Assembly (NCBI GenBank): GCA_947175585.1
Contig: CAMWNL010000148.1
Span: 1-5,576, forward strand
Origin: an uncultured Bacteroidales bacterium
GTDB lineage: Bacteria; Bacteroidota; Bacteroidia; Bacteroidales; Muribaculaceae
Length of the DNA: 5,576 nucleotides
Reading direction: 5' to 3'
Both the position numbers and the translations under genes were made by a program. How positions within the stretch are numbered: the first letter of the stretch is position 1; each line of letters opens with the position of its first letter. The notes beneath the pieces were generated by a model. That model saw only the letters and a program-made list of their open reading frames with translations, ran no database searches and was not told the origin of the DNA. Shown here piece by piece: positions 1 through 5,576 of this stretch.

Positions 1-126
1 GGCATCGACGCTACGTGTCCTCGCAAGCATTATCGCATCTTCAAGTGTCACATTACGCACTTCCGAACTCCACGCGGTCAGCGCCCACACCATCGATAAT
101 AAGATTGTCATTAACTTGGATTTCAT
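1..126 (-). CDS. TolC-family outer membrane efflux protein, N-terminal fragment (runs off the window edge)
   Basis: Only the first 42 residues are present. They begin with MKSK, followed by a hydrophobic stretch (about residues 5-19) that reads as a Sec signal peptide, with likely cleavage soon after the Ala-Trp-Ser-Ser stretch at 18-21. No lipobox cysteine is visible, so the protein is probably not lipidated, unlike OprM-type members. The mature start carries VTLEDAIMLARTRSVDA (residues 26-42). This matches the typical opening helix of outer membrane efflux (OEP/TolC) proteins, which usually reads like LTLEEAIxLAxxNS. Such proteins form trimeric ducts through the outer membrane and periplasm and accept substrate from an adaptor and inner membrane pump. 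The ATG at 126 lies 25 bases after the stop of the last permease, so it is probably the final or near-final gene of the same operon. The start is supported because the signal peptide begins directly there. The family call rests on a short fragment and on context. Confidence 0.8.
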   Translation of the reverse strand, partial: MKSKLMTILLSMVWALTAWSSEVRNVTLEDAIMLARTRSVDA

Positions 127-151
127 CTTAATGTAATTTACTGAAGATAAT

Positions 152-1456
152 TTACTCATCGCGCAAAGCGTCGACCGGCTCAATCTGGCTCACATGCCGC
201 GCCGGGAAGTATGTGCCGAGTATGACGCAGACGATAATAATTACGTAGACAATCGCTGACACGATTGCAAAATGCTCGGCGAAATTATTCACCCAGATAT
301 TAAGTGGCTCGATATAATAGGGATTGTTTTCATTTCCGACAGCCAAGCCATCCTTGACAGCATATTGCAGGTATATCAACTCCCCGATAATAAACGCTAT
401 AGTTGTCAGGATAACAGACTCACCGATCAGCATCTTTATTATCTGAGACTTAAGTGCTCCGTAGGAGCGTAATACTCCAAGCTCAGGGATCCTTTTACCT
501 GTCTGGAGCCATACACAACCCACAACTCCTATAATCAGATTGATAAGAAACAAGGCGGCTATAAAGAAGAGAAGATTGCGGAGAGTGTTTTCTTCGGATT
601 CACGTAAATGTTTGCGCTGGCTGATTATACTGTCAACATAGTAATTGCCGATCCGAAGTTCATCGGCGATAGTCTTGCCATAATCGCGTATATAGTCATC
701 AGCGTCTACTCCGTGAGCAAGGCGCAGAGTCAGCTCAATATCTTGTCTGTCTCGATTATCGTAAGTATTCGGTACTATAGCTACAGCTCCCGACCGCGTT
801 GTGACATGATATCTGAAATCCTTGATGATGGCCGCAACCTTGTAAAAGAGTGTATCACCATCAGGCCCGATTCCCTGAATAAATCGTTTGTCTCTAAGGC
901 CTCGGCGATCGGGCCAGAAAGTGCGGTCGACTGATTCGGTAATAACAATGTCATTGGCTCCGATTATTCCTGAGTCCAGCTCGTCGGCTGAAGGTGATCC
1001 ATCAGTTGACTCTATTCCATATAGGCTGAAGAACTTCTCTCCGGGCATAATAAACATTCCATAGATTCCTCCGACTAAAGTATCGACGGCTTCGTCTCCG
1101 ATCATGTATGGATTGTTGATATTAAAATCGTCATCGATAGCTTGGGTGAGATATGAACTGATTTCGACCTTCGGCAGACCTGAAGCCTTGGTCAGAAGTC
1201 TGTCAAAAGACTCGGCCTGGATTTCAGCGCTTTGATATGCAGGATTGTATTGGTCGGCCTCTTCCGGGTATGTTTTAACAGATACGCGCACTATGCGGTC
1301 TGCGTCATATCCCAAATCCATGCTGAGATCATATAAACCTACAATCGTAGGGTCGGCGATAATCCAGGTGAGTATGGTTATGATTATCAGCTCCACGAAG
1401 AGCCATGTGTTCTGGCGGCGGCGTTGCCACAGATTTTTCAATATTATCTTTAACAT
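152..1456 (-). CDS. MacB/FtsX-like ABC transporter permease, type B, copy 2
   Basis: This is a 434-residue inner membrane permease. It has a basic N-terminus (RRR at 12-14), membrane helix 1 at about 18-40, a periplasmic domain at about 41-290, and helices at about 295-316, 345-365 and 395-417. The cytoplasmic loop ELGVLRSYGA (325-334) is the FtsX-family segment expected to contact the ATPase. The C-terminus ends in YFPARHVSQIEPVDALRDE, a textbook MacB-family tail. The periplasmic domain contains GEKFFSLYGIES (139-150), VITESVDR (171-178) and IIKDFR (210-215), all shared with the other type B gene. An in-frame ATG at 1504 would add 16 residues and overlap the upstream gene. The ATG at 1456 is preferred because it gives MLKIILKN, which aligns with MFKIILKN of the paralogue, and it lies 5 bases after the upstream stop. 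In this family the permease couples ATP hydrolysis to periplasmic movements rather than forming a classical membrane channel. The substrate is unknown. Confidence 0.92.
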   Translation of the reverse strand: MLKIILKNLWQRRRQNTWLFVELIIITILTWIIADPTIVGLYDLSMDLGYDADRIVRVSVKTYPEEADQYNPAYQSAEIQAESFDRLLTKASGLPKVEISSYLTQAIDDDFNINNPYMIGDEAVDTLVGGIYGMFIMPGEKFFSLYGIESTDGSPSADELDSGIIGANDIVITESVDRTFWPDRRGLRDKRFIQGIGPDGDTLFYKVAAIIKDFRYHVTTRSGAVAIVPNTYDNRDRQDIELTLRLAHGVDADDYIRDYGKTIADELRIGNYYVDSIISQRKHLRESEENTLRNLLFFIAALFLINLIIGVVGCVWLQTGKRIPELGVLRSYGALKSQIIKMLIGESVILTTIAFIIGELIYLQYAVKDGLAVGNENNPYYIEPLNIWVNNFAEHFAIVSAIVYVIIIVCVILGTYFPARHVSQIEPVDALRDE

Positions 1457-1461
1457 GACGA

Positions 1462-2745
1462 TTATTTTAAGGAGTTGACAATCGGGCGGCGCAGTGACAG
1501 CCATGCCGGCAATATAGCCGACAACAGGTTTAGCACCACGCAGATAACGAACGCAAATATAAACACAGCCGGCGCGAACATCATATCAGGCGTAAAACGT
1601 ACGCTCATCGAGCTGTCCAGGTCCCATGGCGAGGTCTCGCCTATAGTCGCAAACACAAAGGCTGCATCAGTCGAGAGGACTATCCAGGTTATTATGAGCC
1701 CGAATATGCCGCCAATGACTGTGAGGAAAAGATTTTCCCACAGCACCTGACTGAGCAATTTATTGCTTGTCGCGCCAAATGATTTTCTGACACCTAATTC
1801 ACTTGACCGCGAATCCATGCGTCCGGCAATCATGCCGCTAAGGTTCAGGGCAGGAACCAGCAATAAGGTAAGTAACACAAGGCAGTTGAAGCGTATTATT
1901 TTACCTAAGTCAAAGTCTGTTTCCGAAGGCCAGACGCCTAAGGCATCGATTGCTGCTGATTGTGGCTGATTCCAGAACTCAAGAGTCGTGCCGTCGTGAG
2001 AACTGTTATATCGGCGTGACAGTTCGCGCAAATCAGTTCTTAATCCCTCAAGATTATCACTGAGAATCAGAGTGATATAATTGCCGAAAAAATCAGAAAT
2101 ATAAAAATAATCTTTATAATCACTCATCACAGAGTAGGGCGCGATAGCTTGAGCGTATGAATGACGGTTGATCGCGCTGCCTTCACGGACGATTCCGCAC
2201 ACATCGTACTTCTTAAAATCAATAGTTATAGTGTTTCCCATAGCCGCTTCTGCCGACCCGAACATTTCTTCAGCCAGACGGTCTGTGATAACAGCTTTCT
2301 TCACTCCGCTTTCAAGATCTACATCACTGAAAGGCGCGCCGGCGAGAAATTCGTAGTCAAATATTTTAAAGAAATTAGGATCGGTCAATCGAAGTGTTAT
2401 TTTTTTGTTCGGACGTCCGTCGTTGAAGCTGACCGATGCCGGTGCTGTTCTACGGTAAGCCGATACTATCTCGGCATTTGGTAATTTGCTGATATAGTCC
2501 TGGATCGAGCTTATCGCCAATCCATTCGAACAAGAGCTGCGGTCTTGACTAATTTGTCCGATTCTGATTATTGACATCCGCTGACGGTTTGTCTCGGGAT
2601 AGACCGGCGCGAGTTTTACATAATAGATTATCGCGAAGATTGTAGTCGAAGCTATGGCAATCGCCGTTCCGGCAATATAAATCGTCGAGAACAGCTTATT
2701 CTGCCTAAGTAGCTGCCACGCCTGTTTGAAATGAGTTAGTATCAT
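1462..2745 (-). CDS. MacB/FtsX-like ABC transporter permease, type A, copy 2
   Basis: This is a 427-residue inner membrane permease. Helix 1 is at about 19-43. It is followed by a MacB-type periplasmic core with the family's usual landmarks: TDPNFFKIFDYEFLAGAPFS (121-140), AVITDRLAEEMFG (151-163) and YDVCGIVRE (180-188). Helices follow at about 287-307, 336-358 and 389-413. The coupling loop SELGVRKSFGA (315-325) is canonical. The last residues (RRPIVNSLK) replace the P-x-x-ALR-x-E ending found in type B and in most MacB permeases. The ATG at 2745 aligns with the ATG chosen for the other type A gene. It lies 26 bases after the preceding type B stop, with an A+T-rich leader and no Shine-Dalgarno sequence. 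The stop is only 5 bases before the next type B start, so the A and B proteins are probably translated together and act as a heterodimer. The first ~120 bases are strikingly close in DNA to the start of the other A gene. Confidence 0.92.
   Translation of the reverse strand: MILTHFKQAWQLLRQNKLFSTIYIAGTAIAIASTTIFAIIYYVKLAPVYPETNRQRMSIIRIGQISQDRSSCSNGLAISSIQDYISKLPNAEIVSAYRRTAPASVSFNDGRPNKKITLRLTDPNFFKIFDYEFLAGAPFSDVDLESGVKKAVITDRLAEEMFGSAEAAMGNTITIDFKKYDVCGIVREGSAINRHSYAQAIAPYSVMSDYKDYFYISDFFGNYITLILSDNLEGLRTDLRELSRRYNSSHDGTTLEFWNQPQSAAIDALGVWPSETDFDLGKIIRFNCLVLLTLLLVPALNLSGMIAGRMDSRSSELGVRKSFGATSNKLLSQVLWENLFLTVIGGIFGLIITWIVLSTDAAFVFATIGETSPWDLDSSMSVRFTPDMMFAPAVFIFAFVICVVLNLLSAILPAWLSLRRPIVNSLK
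2633..2745 (-). repeat. High-identity 5' tract of the type A genes (copy 2; partner at 5254-5366)
   Basis: The first ~113 bases of this A gene align without gaps to 5254-5366 at a constant offset of 2621. Within it, 2675-2720 and 5296-5341 differ at only 2 of 46 bases, and 2640-2652 is identical to 5261-5273. Silent positions match far better here than in conserved parts near the 3' end of the same genes. The tract encodes the N-terminal segment and membrane helix 1. Confidence 0.75.
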
Positions 2746-2771
2746 AAAGTCGATTTTAAAGTTTTCGAAGT

Positions 2772-4091
2772 TTATTCGTCGCGCAGAGCATCAACAGGCT
2801 CAATACGGCTCACATGGCGCGCAGGGAAGTACGTTCCTATTACTACACATACAATTATAAACATATAGACAATGGCCGATACAATCGTAAAGTGATATCG
2901 AAAATTGGTAACCCAATCTGAGCTTGAACCAGACTTTGAGAAGTCATTAAAATAGCTGTTCAGTCCCTCTTTTATAGCAAATTGCAAGAATATAAGATCG
3001 CCTATTATGAATCCTATAGTGGCGAGTACAATAGTTTCACACATAAGCATTTTAATAATATTTGACCGTGTCGCACCAAAAGATCTTAATATTCCCATTT
3101 CAGTTTCGCGCTTGCTTGTCTGAAGACGTACACAACCGAATACACCTAATATCATACTCAATAAGAAAAATACTGTTAGGCCCAACTGTAAATACCGCTG
3201 ATAGGTAATGCCCCAACTGTTCTCATTAGCAATGATATCGGAATTTTGGTCAGTGATATTTGTTACATAATAGTTGCCGGCTCTAATGGTGCTATTGATA
3301 AGTCTCATTTGATCCTTGATATAGCTTTCGGCATTGATTCCGTTGTGAAGTCTAAGTGCTATAACAAAACTTGACGGTGGATACATACTCATCGGATCAG
3401 GTTCGTTGACAAGGATCGTAGATGGATTTTGAGAAACACTGTTTGCTCTGAAATCTTTTACGATACCAATAACATTCATATAGACAGTGTCGCCGGCAGC
3501 TGTAGTCATATAGATGAAGCGCTTGCCGTTGATACTGCGGCTGTTAGGCCAATAAAGCCGGTCAACCGTCTCAGTTATAACGCAATTGTAATTGCGCATC
3601 TCTTTTTCAATGGTTTCAATGTCGGGTGAGCCACTGCTTGCCTCGATACCATACGTGCTGAAAAACTTCTCTCCGTTGCGGAGATTTATTTTTAGATGTG
3701 AATTTATGCTAAGCGTATCTAAACCCTCAATTACGGGCTTGAATTCTGCATAACTTATAAACTGGCTGTTGATAGGAGTAGATATTCGTTCAGCCTGTTC
3801 GACTTCAGGTAGTGCTTCTGCTTTTCTCATTATGTTGGCTATCGCAGACCACTTCTCATCAATTGATTCGTATTGCGCATCGTATTTCTCTGCGTTGTTA
3901 GAATATTCGCCGACCTGAATATTTACTATACGGTCTGTGTCATATCCAAACGATTTATAACGTTCATATAGCGAAACAACGGTAGGATCAACCATCACCC
4001 AGGTTAATATTGTCACAATCACAATCTCTGCAAAAAGCCATCCGTTGCTACGGCGACGCATCCAGAAATTCTTTAGTATAATTTTAAACAT
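2772..4091 (-). CDS. MacB/FtsX-like ABC transporter permease, type B, copy 1
   Basis: This is a 439-residue inner membrane permease and the paralogue of the gene ending at 152. It has a basic N-terminus (RRR at 12-14), helix 1 at about 18-40, a periplasmic domain at about 41-295, and helices at about 301-322, 350-371 and 401-421. The coupling loop is EMGILRSFGA (331-340), with Met where the usual motif has Leu. The tail YFPARHVSRIEPVDALRDE is nearly identical to copy 2. Shared periplasmic landmarks are GEKFFSTYGIEA (140-151), VITETVDR (171-178) and IVKDFR (210-215). The family's FF-x-x-F segment is altered in both B genes, so type B is a divergent version of the core. A TTG two codons upstream, at 4097, would touch the previous stop. 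The ATG at 4091 is chosen because it aligns with the paralogue and leaves a 6-base gap. It is probably the partner of the type A gene just upstream. Confidence 0.92.
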   Translation of the reverse strand: MFKIILKNFWMRRRSNGWLFAEIVIVTILTWVMVDPTVVSLYERYKSFGYDTDRIVNIQVGEYSNNAEKYDAQYESIDEKWSAIANIMRKAEALPEVEQAERISTPINSQFISYAEFKPVIEGLDTLSINSHLKINLRNGEKFFSTYGIEASSGSPDIETIEKEMRNYNCVITETVDRLYWPNSRSINGKRFIYMTTAAGDTVYMNVIGIVKDFRANSVSQNPSTILVNEPDPMSMYPPSSFVIALRLHNGINAESYIKDQMRLINSTIRAGNYYVTNITDQNSDIIANENSWGITYQRYLQLGLTVFFLLSMILGVFGCVRLQTSKRETEMGILRSFGATRSNIIKMLMCETIVLATIGFIIGDLIFLQFAIKEGLNSYFNDFSKSGSSSDWVTNFRYHFTIVSAIVYMFIIVCVVIGTYFPARHVSRIEPVDALRDE

Positions 4092-4097
4092 GAGCAA

Positions 4098-5366
4098 TTA
4101 TTTTAATGTATTGGTGATGGTTTTATTAATGGCATGCCATGCGGGGAGGATAGCTGATACGACGTTGAGTATCAAGCAGAATATTAAAGCGCTTAGAAAT
4201 ACGGCTGGAGCAAATAGCATATCAGGTGTAAGACGGTGTCCTCCCGGAATTAATCTGGGTATAGAACCGCTTATGCTGGCGATCAGCCAGTCGTATGATG
4301 TATATATAATCAGCCAAGCAATAATCAATCCTAATATGCCGCCTAATATGGTTAAGAATAAATTTTCCCATAATACCTGGCTAAGCAGTTGATACCGATT
4401 GGCACCAAAGGATTTGCGTATGCCTAATTCTGACTGCCGATTATCCATACGTCCAGCTATCATGCCACTTAAGTTTAAGGCCGGAACAATCAACAGTACC
4501 AGAAGCATTAAAATGTTTTTGCGTATCATTTCTGCTACGTCATTGCCGTGATATGCACCTAATACTCGTTGAAGGTTGGACACCGGAGAGTTGGGAAATG
4601 TTAATTTGTCATTTTCATCTGTATATGCTTTTCCGGTATTGTATCTGCGTGATATTTCATCAAGTTCATTTTTTACGGCATCAAAATTGTCGCTCAATAT
4701 CACAGCACTGAATTGTCCTACAAATTCAGATGAATGGTACTTCGGGTATGCTGGCGCGATAGTGTAGGGTGCAATTATTTGAGCGTGTGAATTTACATTG
4801 ATCGTACTTGGTTCTTTAAACACACCGCAGATAGTATAATCATTACCTGAAAGTGTAATGTGTTTGCCTACTATACCTTTAGATGTACCAAAAATGCTTT
4901 CTGCCAATAGGTCGCTAATTGTGATTACTTGAGAAGAATTCTGAAATTCATCTTTTGAGAAAGGCTTGCCTTCGATAAAATCAAAGCTGAATATTTCGAA
5001 GAATGTCGGGTCGGTGTATCTCACTCGGCTTTTTATCGGGAGGTTTTCAATGCCAAGGTCTATCATGATGTTGTCATTGACGAAAACACCCGAAACCTTA
5101 TCGACAGACTTGAGGCTATAAATTAAATTATCGAGCGCATAGATTGACAGCCCAGAAGATTTGCTGCCTTCGTGATTTATTCGCTCAATAAATCCCATGC
5201 GGCCTCGTTGGTATTCAGGGTATACGGGTGCTATGCGGATATAATATGCTATAGCGAAAATTGTAGTCGAAGCGATGGCGAGGGCTGTCCCGACGATATA
5301 AATCGTCGAGAACAGCTTGTTCTGCCTAAGCAGCTGCCACGCTTGTTTTAGATGAGTAAAAATCAT
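4098..5366 (-). CDS. MacB/FtsX-like ABC transporter permease, type A, copy 1
   Basis: This is a 422-residue inner membrane permease, first of the four after the ATPase gene. Helix 1 is at about 19-43. The periplasmic core carries the usual MacB landmarks: TDPTFFEIFSFDFIEGKPF (118-136), VITISDLLAESIFG (147-160) and YTICGVFKE (177-185). Helices follow at about 284-304, 333-355 and 384-408. The coupling loop SELGIRKSFGA (312-322) is canonical for the FtsX family. As in copy 2, the tail is shortened to a form ending ITNTLK and lacks the ALR-x-E ending. An in-frame TTG at 5384 would add six residues. The ATG at 5366 is preferred because the sequence from there (MIFTHLKQAW) aligns residue for residue with MILTHFKQAW of copy 2. 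It lies 37 bases after the ATPase stop. No Shine-Dalgarno sequence is seen, only an A-rich leader, as is usual in Bacteroidota. The substrate is unknown. Confidence 0.92.
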   Translation of the reverse strand: MIFTHLKQAWQLLRQNKLFSTIYIVGTALAIASTTIFAIAYYIRIAPVYPEYQRGRMGFIERINHEGSKSSGLSIYALDNLIYSLKSVDKVSGVFVNDNIMIDLGIENLPIKSRVRYTDPTFFEIFSFDFIEGKPFSKDEFQNSSQVITISDLLAESIFGTSKGIVGKHITLSGNDYTICGVFKEPSTINVNSHAQIIAPYTIAPAYPKYHSSEFVGQFSAVILSDNFDAVKNELDEISRRYNTGKAYTDENDKLTFPNSPVSNLQRVLGAYHGNDVAEMIRKNILMLLVLLIVPALNLSGMIAGRMDNRQSELGIRKSFGANRYQLLSQVLWENLFLTILGGILGLIIAWLIIYTSYDWLIASISGSIPRLIPGGHRLTPDMLFAPAVFLSALIFCLILNVVSAILPAWHAINKTITNTLK

Positions 5367-5403
5367 GTTTTTTAGGATTGTCAAATATTAGAGGGGCAGC
5401 GTT

Positions 5404-5576
5404 TTATTCGACTCTACGACCGTCGAAGAAGTGAACTATGCGGTCTGTAGCGCGAGCCTGATCTTCGTTGTGAGTTACCATCACGATTGTGCGGCCGTCT
5501 TCGCGATTGAGCGAGTGGAGCAGATCCATAATTTCAGCACTCATCTTGGAGTCAAGGTTACCGCAAGGTTCGTCAG
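5404..5576 (-). CDS. ABC transporter ATP-binding protein (LolD/MacB type), C-terminal fragment
   Basis: Only the last 56 residues and the stop are in the window; the 5' part lies beyond position 5576. The fragment opens with DEPCGNLDSK, which is the end of Walker B with its catalytic Glu, followed by the D-loop. Next come an amphipathic stretch (MSAEIMDLLHSLN), the strand TIVMVTH with the H-loop histidine (codon at 5470-5472), and a short end, DRIVHFFDGRRVE. The D-x-R-I-x-x-F-x-D-G-R ending and the very short C-terminus are typical of LolD/MacB-type ATPases that pair with FtsX-like permeases. Family members usually have Thr where this one has Cys (DEPT to DEPC). It would hydrolyse ATP on the cytoplasmic side and drive the permeases encoded just downstream. 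It is the only ATPase seen for four permeases. Walker A and the ABC signature cannot be judged because they are outside the window. Confidence 0.93.
   Translation of the reverse strand, partial: DEPCGNLDSKMSAEIMDLLHSLNREDGRTIVMVTHNEDQARATDRIVHFFDGRRVE

Larger units (their letters stand above)
152..2745 (-). repeat. Permease pair A'-B', copy 2 of the tandem duplication
   Basis: This is the second copy of the two-gene unit, placed between copy 1 and the TolC-like gene. It keeps the same A-then-B order with a 5-base gap (6 bases in copy 1). The identical ten-base stretch TTAAAATAAT spans the A stop codon in both copies (1461-1470 and 4097-4106 on this strand). No transposase, direct flanking repeat or other mobile-element trace is seen at the unit borders, so unequal recombination is a more likely origin than transposition. 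Confidence 0.82.
2772..5366 (-). repeat. Permease pair A-B, copy 1 of an old tandem duplication
   Basis: This unit (type A then type B permease) is repeated downstream at 152-2745. The two A starts lie 2621 bases apart. Order, strand, start positions, domain plan and the very short A-to-B gap are all preserved between copies. Type A proteins share 43 of their first 51 residues, and type B proteins share nearly the whole 19-residue tail. The copies are well diverged elsewhere, so the duplication is not recent, or the pair was acquired from a related operon. Confidence 0.85.

Noticed and set aside
1457..1504. Upstream ATG giving 16 extra residues on the last permease
   Set aside because: The extra residues (including APPD) do not match the paralogue and would overlap the preceding gene. 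The ATG at 1456 aligns with the other type B start.
2746..2771. Possible terminator or regulatory hairpin between the two permease pairs
   Set aside because: The 26-base gap is A+T-rich with only a short TTCGAA palindrome. There is no stable G+C-rich stem with a following T run, so it gives no support for splitting the operon here.
4045..4392. Plus-strand open frames of up to about 115 codons (this one, and others near 608-934 and 2161-2484)
   Set aside because: They lie antisense to well-supported permease genes, have no recognisable domain, and sit opposite conserved coding segments. They are reading-frame shadows.
152..5366. Mobile element as the cause of the duplication
   Set aside because: No transposase, integrase, inverted repeats or target-site duplications are visible at 152, 2745-2772 or 5366.
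5367..5384. TTG start giving six extra residues on the first permease
   Set aside because: The ATG at 5366 aligns exactly with the start of the second type A gene. The same reasoning removes the TTG at 4097 for the first type B gene.
5382..5390. TAATATTTG on the minus strand just upstream of the first permease, resembling the Bacteroidota -7 element (TAnnTTTG)
   Set aside because: The spacing inside the element is off by one base, no clear TTTG/TTG -33 element lies at the right distance upstream, and the place is a 37-base gap inside an operon. A chance match in A+T-rich sequence is more likely.

Overview
The window reads entirely on the minus strand and looks like the middle of one export operon from a Gram-negative bacterium. 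The order of transcription runs from high to low coordinates. All internal junctions are 5 to 37 bases, and no promoter or terminator is visible. Three things point to the Bacteroidota, probably Bacteroidales: none of the five visible starts has a Shine-Dalgarno sequence and the leaders are A+T-rich; base composition is mid-range; and the operon combines several MacB/FtsX-like permeases with a TolC-type outer membrane protein. A gut Muribaculaceae- or Bacteroides-like host is plausible, but this is inference from style and not from a marker gene.

Layout in transcription order. (1) 5576-5404: C-terminal 56 residues of an ABC ATPase of the LolD/MacB kind (end of Walker B, D-loop, H-loop). (2) 5366-4098: permease type A, copy 1. 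(3) 4091-2772: permease type B, copy 1. (4) 2745-1462: permease type A, copy 2. (5) 1456-152: permease type B, copy 2. (6) 126-1: signal peptide and first helix of a TolC-family outer membrane efflux protein, cut by the window edge. There is no non-coding stretch longer than 37 bases.

The central feature is an A-B-A'-B' arrangement: a permease pair of about 2.6 kb has been duplicated in tandem. Each permease has the MacB-type plan of one N-terminal membrane helix, a periplasmic domain of about 240 residues and three C-terminal helices, with an ELG-type cytoplasmic loop between the second and third helices. Types A and B differ in their tails and coupling loops, so each pair probably works as an unequal dimer, comparable in principle to LolC/LolE. 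The single ATPase seen would drive one or both pairs. The TolC-like protein would be the outer membrane exit duct. A periplasmic adaptor (MacA/HlyD type), expected in such a system, is not in the window and may lie upstream of the ATPase. The substrate cannot be read from the sequence.

The two copies are clearly diverged, mostly in the periplasmic domains. The first ~120 bases of the two A genes, however, are unusually alike at the DNA level, including silent positions. This suggests either local gene conversion or a constraint on the DNA or RNA sequence there.
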